Source: Planctomycetota bacterium
Lineage (GTDB): Bacteria; Planctomycetota; Phycisphaerae; SM23-33
Direction: 5' to 3'
Assembly: GCA_029553505.1 (NCBI GenBank)
Contig: JAKPKY010000003.1
Coordinates: forward strand, 1 to 64,000
DNA length: 64,000 nt
This document shows positions 51,632-59,905 of the stretch, one piece after another. Under the pieces are notes generated by a model that was not told the DNA's origin, did no database searches, and saw only the letters and a list, made by a program, of their open reading frames with translations. The stretch's first letter is position 1; each line of letters begins with the position of its first letter. Made by a program: the position numbers and the translations under genes.

Positions 51632-52048
51632 ATGACGGGAACCAATAAGATTCTGGGCGGAGGCGGATTCCATCACGTGGCTGTCCGCGTGAAGGATTTC
51701 GACGCCGCCGTGCGTTTTTACACCGAGGTGCTGGGCCTTCGTGCGACGCTAAGCTGGGGTGAAGGCGACTCGCGCGCGGTGCTGATGGACACGGGCAACG
51801 GAAGCTTTCTGGAGGTTTTCGCCGGCGCGAAAAGCACCGACGGCTCTGAGGCGCCGCTGATGCACGTTGCCCTGAATTGCAAGGACGTCGACGGCGTGAC
51901 GGAGAGCGCTCGCCGTGTCGGCGCGCAAGTTACTATAGAACCGAAAGATCTGGAAATTCCGAGCAACCCGCCCCTTCCGGTGCGCATCGCGTTTTTCCGG
52001 GGTCCCGGCGGCGAGTTGATCGAGCTGTTCTGCCAGCGCAAGGCGTAG
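51632..52048 (+). CDS. VOC-superfamily protein (glyoxalase-like)
   Basis: A 138-residue protein with a pair of VOC beta-alpha-beta-beta-beta modules: FHHVAVRVKDFDAAVRFYTEVLGLRATLSWG and MHVALNCKDVDGVTESARRVGAQV. Metal ligands look like H14-H15, E58 (LEVF), H78 and E128 (GELIELF). It may be a glyoxalase-, dioxygenase- or epimerase-type enzyme; the reaction cannot be named. The gene's position after the cyclophilin gives no pathway clue. Confidence 0.82.
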   Translation: MTGTNKILGGGGFHHVAVRVKDFDAAVRFYTEVLGLRATLSWGEGDSRAVLMDTGNGSFLEVFAGAKSTDGSEAPLMHVALNCKDVDGVTESARRVGAQVTIEPKDLEIPSNPPLPVRIAFFRGPGGELIELFCQRKA

Positions 52049-52100
52049 GGCGGCAGCAGAGACGACGTGCCACCCCCCACACAAATCGCGCGCGAAGTAC

Positions 52101-52129
52101 TTGACAATCTAAGCATTAGCATGCATAAT
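52101..52129 (+). promoter_or_regulatory. strong sigma-70-type promoter of the cold-shock gene
   Basis: Consensus TTGACA (52101-52106), 17-base spacer, CATAAT (52124-52129). Transcription should start near 52136, which leaves a leader of about 212 nt. Confidence 0.75.
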
Positions 52130-52135
52130 GCTGCC

Positions 52136-52347
52136 TGAAAGCCGGTGGGCTGTATCGAGGAAGAGGTTCCCGTCCCATCGGTGACGCCCGGATGGCAGCC
52201 GGGCGCGTTTGCAGGATGCATTGCAGTGACACATCTTTCGAGAGTCGTTTGCCCGACGGGGGTTACCCGAATTGCGGACACTTTCTCTCAGTGCCTGCGC
52301 ATCTGTCGCAAATCCTGATCTGCCAATTTGCTTGAAGGAGCCTATGT
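52136..52347 (+). promoter_or_regulatory. long leader of the cold-shock gene
   Basis: About 212 nt of untranslated leader before the ATG, with no open frame of its own. It contains the stem CGCCCGG (52185-52191) with CCGGGCG (52199-52205) and an imperfect palindrome around 52171-52184. Long structured leaders acting as RNA thermosensors are established for cspA in enterobacteria. A parallel role here is inference. The stretch 52049-52347 has no other gene. Confidence 0.55.
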
Positions 52348-52551
52348 ATGGCTACCGGTACGGTGAAGTGGTTCAACAATTCCAAGGGTTATGGGTTCAT
52401 CACCTCCGAGGACGGGACGGATTGCTTCGTCCACCACGGCGACATCCTCGGCGACGGGTTCAAGACCCTCGACGAAGGGGAGAAGGTTGATTTCGAGATG
52501 ACCCAGGGCCCGAAGGGTCCCAAGGCCGTCAACGTGAAGCGCGGCAGCTAG
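52348..52551 (+). CDS. cold-shock domain protein
   Basis: A 67-residue single cold-shock domain with RNP1 [10 protein letters not shown] (residues about 13-22), RNP2 CFVHHGDI (about 26-33) and a C-terminal AVNVKRG. It binds single-stranded RNA or DNA and melts secondary structure. It is separately transcribed: strong promoter, long leader, canonical terminator 30 bases after the stop. A clear gaaggag ribosome site precedes the ATG. Confidence 0.96.
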   Translation: MATGTVKWFNNSKGYGFITSEDGTDCFVHHGDILGDGFKTLDEGEKVDFEMTQGPKGPKAVNVKRGS

Positions 52552-52580
52552 CCGGGCTTTACTCCGGAACCATGTTCCAG

Positions 52581-52606
52581 GCGCCGCCTTCGGGCGGCGC
52601 TTTTTT
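52581..52606 (+). terminator. intrinsic terminator of the cold-shock gene
   Basis: Eight-pair stem GCGCCGCC/GGCGGCGC with a UUCG-type tetraloop and six T residues (52601-52606). Textbook structure. Confidence 0.92.
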
Positions 52607-52632
52607 ATGCGCCGCCGGGGCGAGTCAGGGCG

Positions 52633-52661
52633 TTGCATTCGTCCCCGACGGCGCGTATAAT
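52633..52661 (+). promoter_or_regulatory. strong promoter of the 39-residue basic protein gene
   Basis: TTGCAT (52633-52638), 17-base spacer, perfect TATAAT (52656-52661). The start site would be near 52668 and the ATG is at 52693. Confidence 0.7.
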
Positions 52662-52692
52662 CCCCGGTCTTTCGACAAGTGAAAGGAACGTC

Positions 52693-52812
52693 ATGGGACA
52701 GCGTAGAGACCGTTTGGACAAGCGACTCCGCCGGCAGAAGGCGACCCGCGAACGCAACTGCATCCGCAAGGAAAAGGAACGCGCCCGCCGCGCCACGCGC
52801 GCCAAGAGCTGA
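52693..52812 (+). CDS. 39-residue arginine-rich protein
   Basis: A small open frame with a near-consensus promoter and gaaaggaa six bases ahead of its ATG. The product has 13 Arg and 5 Lys in 39 residues, one Cys and a helix-prone pattern (RDRLDKRLRRQKATRER, RKEKERARRATRAKS). It resembles short ribosome- or nucleic-acid-binding proteins in composition only. I do not recognise a family. It stands alone between the cold-shock terminator and a membrane protein gene. Real expression is likely from the signals; role unknown. Confidence 0.6.
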   Translation: MGQRRDRLDKRLRRQKATRERNCIRKEKERARRATRAKS

Positions 52813-52876
52813 TTTCCGCAGAGTGCTTTGTCCTGTGCAACTGGCCCTCCCCGCCGGCAGCGCGTAGAATCCTGAT

Positions 52877-53569
52877 GTGCGATCCCGGCGGACCATTCCC
52901 TGGCTTCGAGTCGCCGGCGGCATGATGCTGCTGGCGGCGGCGCAGTTTCTCGTGCTCGTTGCAGCCGCCATGGCTCGCTTCGGCGGCGGAACCGTGTTTG
53001 ACCCTTCCGCCGAAGGATACAGCTTCTGGAACAACTCGCTGAGCGACCTGGGGCGGACAATCTCGCCCTCGGGGCGCTCCAGCGAAACCTCGGCCGCGCT
53101 GTACCACACCGCCCTGTTCGGCCTGATCTGCTCGTTCGTGCCGATGTTCCTCGCCCTGCCCGCCCTGATGCCCAACTGTCCGCGAACCGGACGCCTGGCC
53201 CGCGGCGCGGGGCTGGTCTCCCTGGCGGGAATGGTCGGGGTGGCCGTGACGCCCACCGATGTCTACCCCCTCGCCCACATGGTGACGATCGGACTGGCCG
53301 CGGTGCCCGCGCTGGCGGCAGCCTCGCTCTGCCTGACCGGCATGTGGCGCGACCGGGCGTGCCCGCGGTTCCTCGCGCTCGCCACCACGATCATGCTGGT
53401 CTCGGCGGTCGCGCATTTCTCGCAGTACGTGCATCACTTCTGGCTAGGAGGCAACTGGACGCCCGCCTGCACCGCCGCCCAGAAGGTTCTGGCGATCTGC
53501 GTGCTGGGGTGGGTGGCGCTGGTGGGCGCGGCGCTGCTGGGGCGATTCGTTCCGCGCACCCCGGACTGA
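52877..53569 (+). CDS. DUF998-like membrane protein
   Basis: A 230-residue protein with about six membrane helices (near 12-32, 73-93, 108-126, 135-152, 168-187 and 207-225). Loop 1 reads GYSFWNNSLSDLGRTISPSG, close to the DUF998 N-terminal pattern (YS..N.LSDLG). Function of the family is not established. GTG 52877 is the best start; an ATG two bases earlier is out of frame. It lies between two genes with their own promoters. Confidence 0.7.
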   Translation: MRSRRTIPWLRVAGGMMLLAAAQFLVLVAAAMARFGGGTVFDPSAEGYSFWNNSLSDLGRTISPSGRSSETSAALYHTALFGLICSFVPMFLALPALMPNCPRTGRLARGAGLVSLAGMVGVAVTPTDVYPLAHMVTIGLAAVPALAAASLCLTGMWRDRACPRFLALATTIMLVSAVAHFSQYVHHFWLGGNWTPACTAAQKVLAICVLGWVALVGAALLGRFVPRTPD

Positions 53570-53639
53570 GGTCTGGAAGCCCTGCGCCGGGAAGGTATAA
53601 TGTGCCCGGCCGGTTTCGACCGAAGCCCAGGAGTCCGCA

Positions 53640-54464
53640 ATGCCGAAGATTCACCCCACCGCGATCGTGCACCCCAAGGCCCAGCTTGCCGACGACGTGG
53701 AAGTCGGACCGTACTGCATCGTCGAGCAGGACGTGACGATCGGCTCGGGCACCGTTCTGAGACAGCACGTGATCGTCCGCCGTTACACCACGATGGGCAG
53801 CGGAAACTTCGTCGATTCCTTCGTCGTGCTGGGGGGCGAGCCGCAGGATTTCGGCTTCGACGCCGCCAGTAAGACGTTCCTCCGCATCGGCGACCAAAAC
53901 GTCTTCCGCGAAGGCGTGACCGTCTCGCGCGCCACCGGCGAGGGCAAGACCACCACCGTCGGCAGCCGAACGTACTGGATGACCCATTCCCACGCGGGGC
54001 ACAACGCGACCATCGAGGACGGGGTGATTCTCGCCAACGGCGCCGCCGTCGCCGGCCATGCCGTCATCGGGCGCAAGGCCATCCTGTCCGCGTGCGCCCT
54101 GGTGCACCAGTTCTGCTGGGTCGGCGAGATGGTCATGACCCAGGGACACGCGGGCGCCAGCATGCACATTCCGCCCTTCTGCCTGCTGGCGAACATCAAC
54201 AACGTCGTCGCCCTCAACACCGTCGGTCTGCGGCGGGCGAAAGACATCACCGAGGAGGACCGCCGCCAGATCCACGAGGCGTTCCACCTGCTCTATCGCA
54301 GCGGTCTGCCCACGTCCAAGGCGCTGGAGAAGATGAACGAGCATCCCGAGTGGGGCGCCGCCGCGAGCCGGTTCCGCGAATTCATCCGTAAGGCGCTGGC
54401 GGCGGAAAAACCCTTCCGGCGTGGAATCTGCCCCATGGTCCGGCGCGAGCGAGAACGGGGATAA
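53640..54464 (+). CDS. lpxA: acyl-ACP:UDP-N-acetylglucosamine acyltransferase
   Basis: A 274-residue left-handed beta-helix enzyme that puts the first acyl chain on UDP-GlcNAc, starting lipid A synthesis. It has an N-terminal hexapeptide ladder (IHPTAIVHPKAQLADDVEVGPY), catalytic histidine in WMTHSHAGHN, VVLGGEPQDFGF, and a C-terminal helical bundle (ALEKMNEHPEWGAAASRFREFI). TATAAT at 53596-53601 probably serves as its -10 box. It shows that the organism builds lipid A, in agreement with the LPS-type genes at 57038-60951. Other lpx genes are not in the window. Confidence 0.93.
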   Translation: MPKIHPTAIVHPKAQLADDVEVGPYCIVEQDVTIGSGTVLRQHVIVRRYTTMGSGNFVDSFVVLGGEPQDFGFDAASKTFLRIGDQNVFREGVTVSRATGEGKTTTVGSRTYWMTHSHAGHNATIEDGVILANGAAVAGHAVIGRKAILSACALVHQFCWVGEMVMTQGHAGASMHIPPFCLLANINNVVALNTVGLRRAKDITEEDRRQIHEAFHLLYRSGLPTSKALEKMNEHPEWGAAASRFREFIRKALAAEKPFRRGICPMVRRERERG

Positions 54465-54467
54465 TCG

Positions 54468-54493
54468 AAAAACGCGACAGGCGAGACGCCTGT
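54468..54493 (-). terminator. intrinsic terminator of the Nif3-like gene
   Basis: Read on the minus strand, ACAGGCG pairs with CGCCTGT over a three-base loop (54477-54493), and a five-T run follows after four bases. It may also act for lpxA from the other side, although that side lacks the T-run. Confidence 0.6.
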
Positions 54494-54513
54494 TCTACCC
54501 CGCAAGCCAATCG

Positions 54514-55629
54514 TCAGACGATCCGCAGGGGATCGCGGTCGCGCCGCGAGAGGACAACCCGCAGGCCCGGCAGTTCGACCCGCAGGCGTCGGGCCAGTTC
54601 GGCCAAGGCAGGGCGCTCGGAGTGGCTGTGCCCCAGGCAGACGACGGTCATTCCCTCCCTCGCAGCCGCGAGCGCGTCGTGATGACGCATTTCGCCGGTG
54701 AGGTAAAACGTGGCGCCGGCCCGGAGGGCTTGGCGCCACAGGTCGCCGCAGGAGCCCGCGGCACAGGCGGCGCGCTTGACGCGGGGGGGAGTTTTCGTCC
54801 GCCGGGCGGAGGCAGGTTCCGCCACCCAGACCCGCGCGACATCGGCGGCACGCTTGACCCGCCGCACCAGTCCGGCAGCGCTCAACGGGCGGACGACGGC
54901 GCCCACGCGCCCCATTCCACTGCCGGGCGGAAAACGGCGGAGGGGGTAAACGTCCAGAACGGGTTCCTCGTAGCTGTGGGCGGCACGGATGGCGGCGCAG
55001 ACGTCGGCGGCGCGCCCGGCCGGGGCCACCACCTCCAGGCGCATTTCCTCGACGGCTTCGTGCCTGCCCGCCCTTCCGATGGCGGGATGGGTTCCCTCCC
55101 CGCCGCAGAACGTCCCCACGCCGTGGGCGAAAAAGGCGCAGTCGAAGTAGTTCCCGATCCGTCCGGCGCCGGCGCAGAACGCCGCTTCTGCCACGGCAGA
55201 CAGCTCCCGCGGGGGAACGAACGTCACGATCTTGCACTCATCGTCTGCGCCGGCCGGGGTCAGGGGGCGTGTGTCTCGCAGGCCCAGCATCCCCGCCAAC
55301 ACATCGTTGGTTCCTCCGGGCGCGGCATCCAGCGCGGTGTGAACGGAACAGACGGACAGTCCGCGGCGGACAGCTTCAAACACGAGCGGCGCCTCGTCCG
55401 CCGTCACGCGCCGCAGCGCCTTGAAGATCGGCGGATGGTACGCCATGACGACCTGTGCTTTGGCGGCAAAGGCCTCGGACAGAACTTCCGGGGTCAAATC
55501 GATGCAGAGCAGACACTTGCGGGCCTCTGCCCGGGCGTCGCCGGCCAGAAGCCCCACATTGTCCCATTCCGCCGCCAGCGCTGACGGAGCGATCCGCTCC
55601 AGCGCCGCGGCAACATCCTGAACATGCAT
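54514..55629 (-). CDS. Nif3-like dinuclear metal-centre protein
   Basis: A 371-residue hexamer-forming family protein. Metal ligands appear in WDNVGLL, VMAYHPPIF (about 60-68), SVHTALDAAPGGTND (about 95-109) and C-terminal GHSHSERPAL. A PII-like domain is inserted between them (residues about 130-235), as in the long bacterial members. Some relatives are called GTP cyclohydrolase I type 2, but the true activity is unsettled. A terminator follows its stop codon. Confidence 0.9.
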   Translation of the reverse strand: MHVQDVAAALERIAPSALAAEWDNVGLLAGDARAEARKCLLCIDLTPEVLSEAFAAKAQVVMAYHPPIFKALRRVTADEAPLVFEAVRRGLSVCSVHTALDAAPGGTNDVLAGMLGLRDTRPLTPAGADDECKIVTFVPPRELSAVAEAAFCAGAGRIGNYFDCAFFAHGVGTFCGGEGTHPAIGRAGRHEAVEEMRLEVVAPAGRAADVCAAIRAAHSYEEPVLDVYPLRRFPPGSGMGRVGAVVRPLSAAGLVRRVKRAADVARVWVAEPASARRTKTPPRVKRAACAAGSCGDLWRQALRAGATFYLTGEMRHHDALAAAREGMTVVCLGHSHSERPALAELARRLRVELPGLRVVLSRRDRDPLRIV

Positions 55630-55743
55630 CGGACGTTCCTTCTCCTATTCCGCGCGCCCCTCCCGCGTACCGCAGGGAATTCGATCTGGCGGCGTTCGAG
55701 GCGCGAACCGCCGAACCAATCCGCCAGGACTGACCGTTCGCGA

Positions 55744-56019
55744 TTATTCCACGCGAACCACGGAGTTCATCGTTCCGAAGGGGTTTGCGGACCAGTCGCT
55801 GTGGTCGGGATCGACGGACCACTGTCCATCGACGACGAACTTGTACTCGTAGACGCCGGCAGGCAGGTCGACTGTCGCCGAGAAAGACCCGTCCTTTCCC
55901 TTGCGCATCGCCTGGGGCTGCCATTCGTTGAACGACCCGACGAGGAAGACTTTCGCCGCCCCCTTGGTCGGCTGGAGCGAAAAACGAACGCTGCCCTTTT
56001 TGCGTCCCTTGGTAATCAT
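55744..56019 (-). CDS. AMPK-type glycogen-binding-domain protein
   Basis: The 91-residue product is a single CBM48/AMPK-like glycogen-binding domain: VRFSLQPTKGAAKVFLVGSFNEWQPQAMRKGKDGSFSATVDLPAGVYEYKFVVDGQWSVDPDH. Aromatic residues of the sugar-binding face (W around 40, Y around 62, W around 70) are present. It has no catalytic domain. The ATG at 56019 has gaagga seven bases upstream, preferred to an upstream GTG. It may target other proteins to glycogen, or act as a sensor. Confidence 0.87.
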   Translation of the reverse strand: MITKGRKKGSVRFSLQPTKGAAKVFLVGSFNEWQPQAMRKGKDGSFSATVDLPAGVYEYKFVVDGQWSVDPDHSDWSANPFGTMNSVVRVE

Positions 56020-56160
56020 GTTCGGTTCCTTCACCCGGAGAGTGCAACGGGTTCGCTAGAACCCGCATGCTCGTATTGTATGCCCCTGAAGCGGCCGTGT
56101 TGCAATCCTGCTCGAAAAAAATCCATAAGTTCCTTCTTTGCAAGGGATTGCACGAACAGA

Positions 56161-56877
56161 TCAATGGATTTCGATCTCCTGGACGCCGGGAAGTTCTTGC
56201 AGGATGCTCATCAGGTCGCCCGGGTCTTTTCGAGTGGAAAATGACACCCGGACGGTAATTCGGTCCATGCCGCGAGGCAAGTCGCGACGGAGATCGGTTT
56301 CGCGGACGTTGATTCCCCGTTGGATGAAGGTCTCGGTGAGACGGGCGGAATTCTTCCCGTCGCCCGTCGGCAGCAGCACGCAGACGCTTTTGTAGATCCG
56401 CGAGGGCATCCATTCCTCGAACTTGTGCAGGATGACGAGGGCGAAGATCATGATCGCCGTGGTCGCAACGGCCAAGAAGTACATCCCAAACCCGCACGCC
56501 AGACCGATGGCGGCGTTGCACCACAGGCTCGCGGCGGTCGTCAGCCCGCGGACGCCGATCTCGTGGCGGATGATCGCACCCGCCCCCAGGAACCCGACGC
56601 CCGCTATCACGCCGTACGCCACGCGGGCGGGGTCCACGCGGAGAGATCCGCCCATGGCCCCGAAGACCCGCTCGAAGTGCAGGCTCACCAACATCGCCAT
56701 GGCCGAGCCTAGCGTCACCAGCAACTGGGTGCGGAACCCGGCGCTTCGTCCGCGATGCTCGCGTTCCGCCCCGACGATGGCGCCCAGCAGCGCCGCCAGG
56801 CCGAGTCGGCCCAGACCTTCCGCGTTCCATACCCAGTCATTCGCAAACTGACTCATGTCCGCCAGCATCGCCATCAT
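56161..56877 (-). CDS. MgtC/SapB-family membrane protein
   Basis: A 238-residue protein: four to five helices in the N-terminal 140 residues with LGAIVGAEREHRGRSAGFRTQLLVTLGSAMAM and GVIAGVGFLGAGAIIRHEIGVRGLTTAASLW, the two MgtC core motifs. A cytoplasmic ACT-like C-terminal domain (about 160-238) follows. MgtC proteins matter in low-magnesium and acid adaptation and inhibit ATP synthase in some pathogens. gaggtga precedes ATG 56877. Confidence 0.9.
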   Translation of the reverse strand: MMAMLADMSQFANDWVWNAEGLGRLGLAALLGAIVGAEREHRGRSAGFRTQLLVTLGSAMAMLVSLHFERVFGAMGGSLRVDPARVAYGVIAGVGFLGAGAIIRHEIGVRGLTTAASLWCNAAIGLACGFGMYFLAVATTAIMIFALVILHKFEEWMPSRIYKSVCVLLPTGDGKNSARLTETFIQRGINVRETDLRRDLPRGMDRITVRVSFSTRKDPGDLMSILQELPGVQEIEIH

Positions 56878-56999
56878 GATTCACCTCGGCTTTCCCAATC
56901 TGGAGACGTCCGCGCTGGCTGTATTATGTGCGCGCGCCGCGACCAGTGCAACGTTCCGCCCGAGGGGGGGCGCTTTCTTCGTCCCGCTCGCACAGGGAT

Positions 57000-57029
57000 T
57001 TGCATTTTCCCGCGGGAGGGGGGTATCAT
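57000..57029 (+). promoter_or_regulatory. promoter giving a near-leaderless transcript
   Basis: TTGCAT (57000-57005), 18-base spacer, TATCAT (57024-57029). Predicted start 57035-57036, two bases before the ATG at 57038; no ribosome site is present. Confidence 0.5.
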
Positions 57030-57037
57030 CTGCACAC

Positions 57038-58084
57038 ATGACCCGATTGCTTCACATGGTCGATCGCGACGTGCCGGCGGACTGCCTGGCCCAGTTGGCG
57101 CAGCTGGCCGACGAAGGCGACGAGGTGGTTTCGGTCGGAGCGCCGCCCGTGGGCCTGGACGCCGTGGTCCGCGTCGAACACGCGCCGTTGGGGCTGGCGT
57201 CACTCGCGGGGCGGCGAATGGCGCGCCGCGTCGGCGAGTTCGAAATCGTTCACGCCTGGTCGCCCCGGGCCGCGCAGGCCGGAGCGGTGCTGGCCCGCTT
57301 GGCGGGGCGCGAACTGCTTTTGACGCTGCCCGCCCTGCCCCGCGGAAACGCCCTGGACGAACTGTTGGCGCGGCTGCGCGATGATGCGTGGACCGTCACC
57401 GTGCCCACCCGCGTCGCGCGCGACGCGCTGGTCGCGCGCCAGGCGCCCGAGGGACGGGTGCGCGTGCTGCCTCCCCCGGCCGCGGCGATCGATCAGCCAG
57501 GGCAGCGCCGAATGCGAGTGCGCGAGCAACTGGGCGTCGGCGAATCGGAGTTCCTGCTGGCGGCGCCGGCGCCGCTGGTCCGCGGCGCGGGACACGAGAT
57601 GGTCGCCTGGGCGCACGCGATCGTGCGGGAGATCGGCCCGCGCCTGAAGGTGGTCGCGCCGGACGGCGCCCGCGCCGGCGAGTTGCGCACGTTCGCCGAC
57701 AGCACGGGATTCGGCCCAGACTTGCACATTACACCGGCGGACACCCTCGACCTGATCGCGGCGTGCGACGCTGCCGCGTTCCTCTGCAAGTTCGACTGCG
57801 GTGTGCAGGCGTTGGCCACAGCGCTGGCTGCGGGCAAAGCGATCGTTGCGTCTTCCACGCCCGATATCCGCGAGCTGACCGGCGACGGCGAGGGAGCGAT
57901 GCTCTGCGCCCCCGGAAAGGCGCGGGAGGCAGCTGCGGCGATTCTCAAGCTCGTCGAGGAGCCCGAGACGTCGGCGGCGCTGGCGGCGCGGGCCTTGGAA
58001 CGGGGCGCCCGACTGACCGTCGCAAGCGCTCGCAAGACCCTGACGGAAATCTACACCTCGCTGGGCGCGGACAGCCCGGCTTGA
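57038..58084 (+). CDS. GT4-like glycosyltransferase
   Basis: A 348-residue two-lobed protein. The N-lobe has VHAWSPRAAQAGAVLARLAGRELLLTLPAL. The C-lobe has LLAAPAPLVRGAGHEMVAWAHAIV, then DTLDLIAACDAAAFLCKFDCGVQALATALAAGKAIVASSTPDIRELTGDGEGAMLCAPG, the nucleotide-sugar-binding E-x7-E-like region of GT-B family 4. Some conserved residues are missing, so activity is uncertain. It is the first gene of the envelope group and lies divergent to the MgtC-like gene. Confidence 0.65.
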   Translation: MTRLLHMVDRDVPADCLAQLAQLADEGDEVVSVGAPPVGLDAVVRVEHAPLGLASLAGRRMARRVGEFEIVHAWSPRAAQAGAVLARLAGRELLLTLPALPRGNALDELLARLRDDAWTVTVPTRVARDALVARQAPEGRVRVLPPPAAAIDQPGQRRMRVREQLGVGESEFLLAAPAPLVRGAGHEMVAWAHAIVREIGPRLKVVAPDGARAGELRTFADSTGFGPDLHITPADTLDLIAACDAAAFLCKFDCGVQALATALAAGKAIVASSTPDIRELTGDGEGAMLCAPGKAREAAAAILKLVEEPETSAALAARALERGARLTVASARKTLTEIYTSLGADSPA

Positions 58085-58110
58085 TGCTCCCCTCCGCAGG
58101 GCAGTATAAT
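58081..58110 (+). promoter_or_regulatory. promoter candidate of the double-kinase gene
   Basis: TTGATG (58081-58086), 18-base spacer, perfect TATAAT (58105-58110), 37 bases before the ATG. The -35 box overlaps the stop codon of the GT4-like gene. Confidence 0.55.
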
Positions 58111-58147
58111 CCCTCGATGCGCCGCCCCCGGCGGCCCGAGAGGTCCG

Positions 58148-59905
58148 ATGAATCCGCACGCTGAGTCCAGCCAACCGCTCCCGAAGGGAGCGAAAGCAGA
58201 CTACACCGACGAGTCGGCCCGCGCCCTGCTGGCCGGACAGATCGATTTGCTGCGCGTCCCGCGCGCCGACGCCTGGACGCTGGTCAAGCAAAACGATTCC
58301 CGCAGCGTTTACCGCGGACAAATCGACGGGCAGGAACTCTACCTCAAGCATTATCATCCGCAGTCGCTTGCGCGCCGTCTGGCCAGGGCCATGGGCTTTT
58401 CCGACGCCCGCCGGGAACTGACGTTCTCCCGCTATCTCTCCTCGCGCGGCGTGGAGACGACGCCCGCACTGGTCGCATACTGCAACGGGACGGTGGAGTT
58501 TCTCGTTTCCCGCGCGGTCGCCCCTGCCGAACCCGCCGACGCCTGGCATCTCCGCCAGCTCGCCGCCGGCGAAGACGGAAGGAAGGCGATCCAACGAGCG
58601 ATCCGTCAACTGGCGGGCATGGTTGGGCGCATGCACGCGGCCGGGGTGATCCATCGCGACCTGCATTGCGGAAACCTGCTCGTCCGCACCGACGGGGCCG
58701 CCCCGAGGCTGGTGCTGACCGATCTGCACCGCATGACACGCCGACGCCGCCTGGGCAGACGCGTGCGAGCGGCGAACCTGGCGCAGCTGCTTCACGATCG
58801 CTTCGAGACGACCACGCGGACCGAGCGACTGCGGTTCCTGACGCACTACCTGCGCGCCAGCGGCGCCGACGGCACGCTGCGAGGCTGGCAAATCCTCGTC
58901 GAGGAGTTCGCCCGCCGGCACCGCCACAGGCAATACGCCCAACGAGATCGCCGGATCCTCGGGCGGAATCGCTACTTTGCCCCACTGAGCCTGTCCGGCG
59001 GGTGGCGCGGACACGTGGTGCTGGCGAGCAAGCGGCGGATGGCGGGGTCGCAGGCCGCCGAGGTGGTCTTCGATCCGTCGGCGTGGAAAGAGGCGTTGAA
59101 GAACCCCGACGTCCTGTTTTCCGGCGAGGGCGTCGAGGTCATCAAGGATTCTCCCTCCAGCCTAGTGGTGCGCCGGACGCTCCGCGTCGGCGAGCATTCG
59201 GTGCCGGTCTTCCTCAAACGCCCCCGCCGCAAGTATGCGTGGAAGCTTCTGATCGACTGCTGCCGGGCCGCCCGCCCCCTGCGGGCGTTCCGCCTCGGGC
59301 ACATGCTCCTGGCTAGGAGGATCCCCACCGCGCTGCCCCTGGCGGCGATCCAGCGGCGAGTCGGACCGATCCTGCTGGACAGCATCCTCGTCACCGAGGC
59401 GGTCGACGCCCCCCACCTGCACCGGTTCCTGAATACCTGGTTGTCGAACCCGCCCCGGGGCGACGCCGTACTCTCCGCCCCCCAGCAGCGGATGCTCGCC
59501 CAGGACGTCCTCTGGCAACTGGGACGCACCGTGCAGCGACTCCACGACAACAACTTCGCCCATCGCGATCTCAAGGCCACCAATCTCCTGGTCCGTTGGT
59601 CGACCGGCGAACCGCCCGAGCTGGTGCTGGTGGACCTGGACGGGCTCAGCCGCAAACGACTCATGACCCTGCGCCGCCGGTTCCAGGGGCTCATGCGCCT
59701 CAACGTTTCGCTTCTGAAATGCCCCGTCGTGAATCACGCCGGGCGCCTGCGGATGCTGCTGGGGTACCTGCGTCGTCCCGGCTGCGGGCGAATCAACTTC
59801 AAGCCCTACTGGCGCGTGCTGGAGCAATGGTCGGCCGATAAGATCAACCGGCAGATTCATTCCCGGCGCAAGAGGCAGAAGGCGGTGCGGAGGCCCGGCG
59901 CATGA
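58148..59905 (+). CDS. tandem LPS-kinase-like (InaA/WaaP type) protein
   Basis: A 585-residue protein with two protein-kinase-fold domains in a row. The first (about 40-250) has YLKHYHPQSLARRLARAMGFSDARRE and catalytic loop HRDLHCGNLL (near 167) with LTDLHRM (near 190). The second (about 300-560) has VPVFLKRPRRKYAWK, HRDLKATNLLV (near 472) and LVDLDGL (near 494). This is the WaaP/InaA/Kdo-kinase pattern, in which the DFG motif is DLHR/DLDG. Both sites keep the catalytic Asp and Asn. The gene overlaps the GT9 gene by four bases, so it probably phosphorylates an LPS-core sugar. Confidence 0.8.
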   Translation: MNPHAESSQPLPKGAKADYTDESARALLAGQIDLLRVPRADAWTLVKQNDSRSVYRGQIDGQELYLKHYHPQSLARRLARAMGFSDARRELTFSRYLSSRGVETTPALVAYCNGTVEFLVSRAVAPAEPADAWHLRQLAAGEDGRKAIQRAIRQLAGMVGRMHAAGVIHRDLHCGNLLVRTDGAAPRLVLTDLHRMTRRRRLGRRVRAANLAQLLHDRFETTTRTERLRFLTHYLRASGADGTLRGWQILVEEFARRHRHRQYAQRDRRILGRNRYFAPLSLSGGWRGHVVLASKRRMAGSQAAEVVFDPSAWKEALKNPDVLFSGEGVEVIKDSPSSLVVRRTLRVGEHSVPVFLKRPRRKYAWKLLIDCCRAARPLRAFRLGHMLLARRIPTALPLAAIQRRVGPILLDSILVTEAVDAPHLHRFLNTWLSNPPRGDAVLSAPQQRMLAQDVLWQLGRTVQRLHDNNFAHRDLKATNLLVRWSTGEPPELVLVDLDGLSRKRLMTLRRRFQGLMRLNVSLLKCPVVNHAGRLRMLLGYLRRPGCGRINFKPYWRVLEQWSADKINRQIHSRRKRQKAVRRPGA

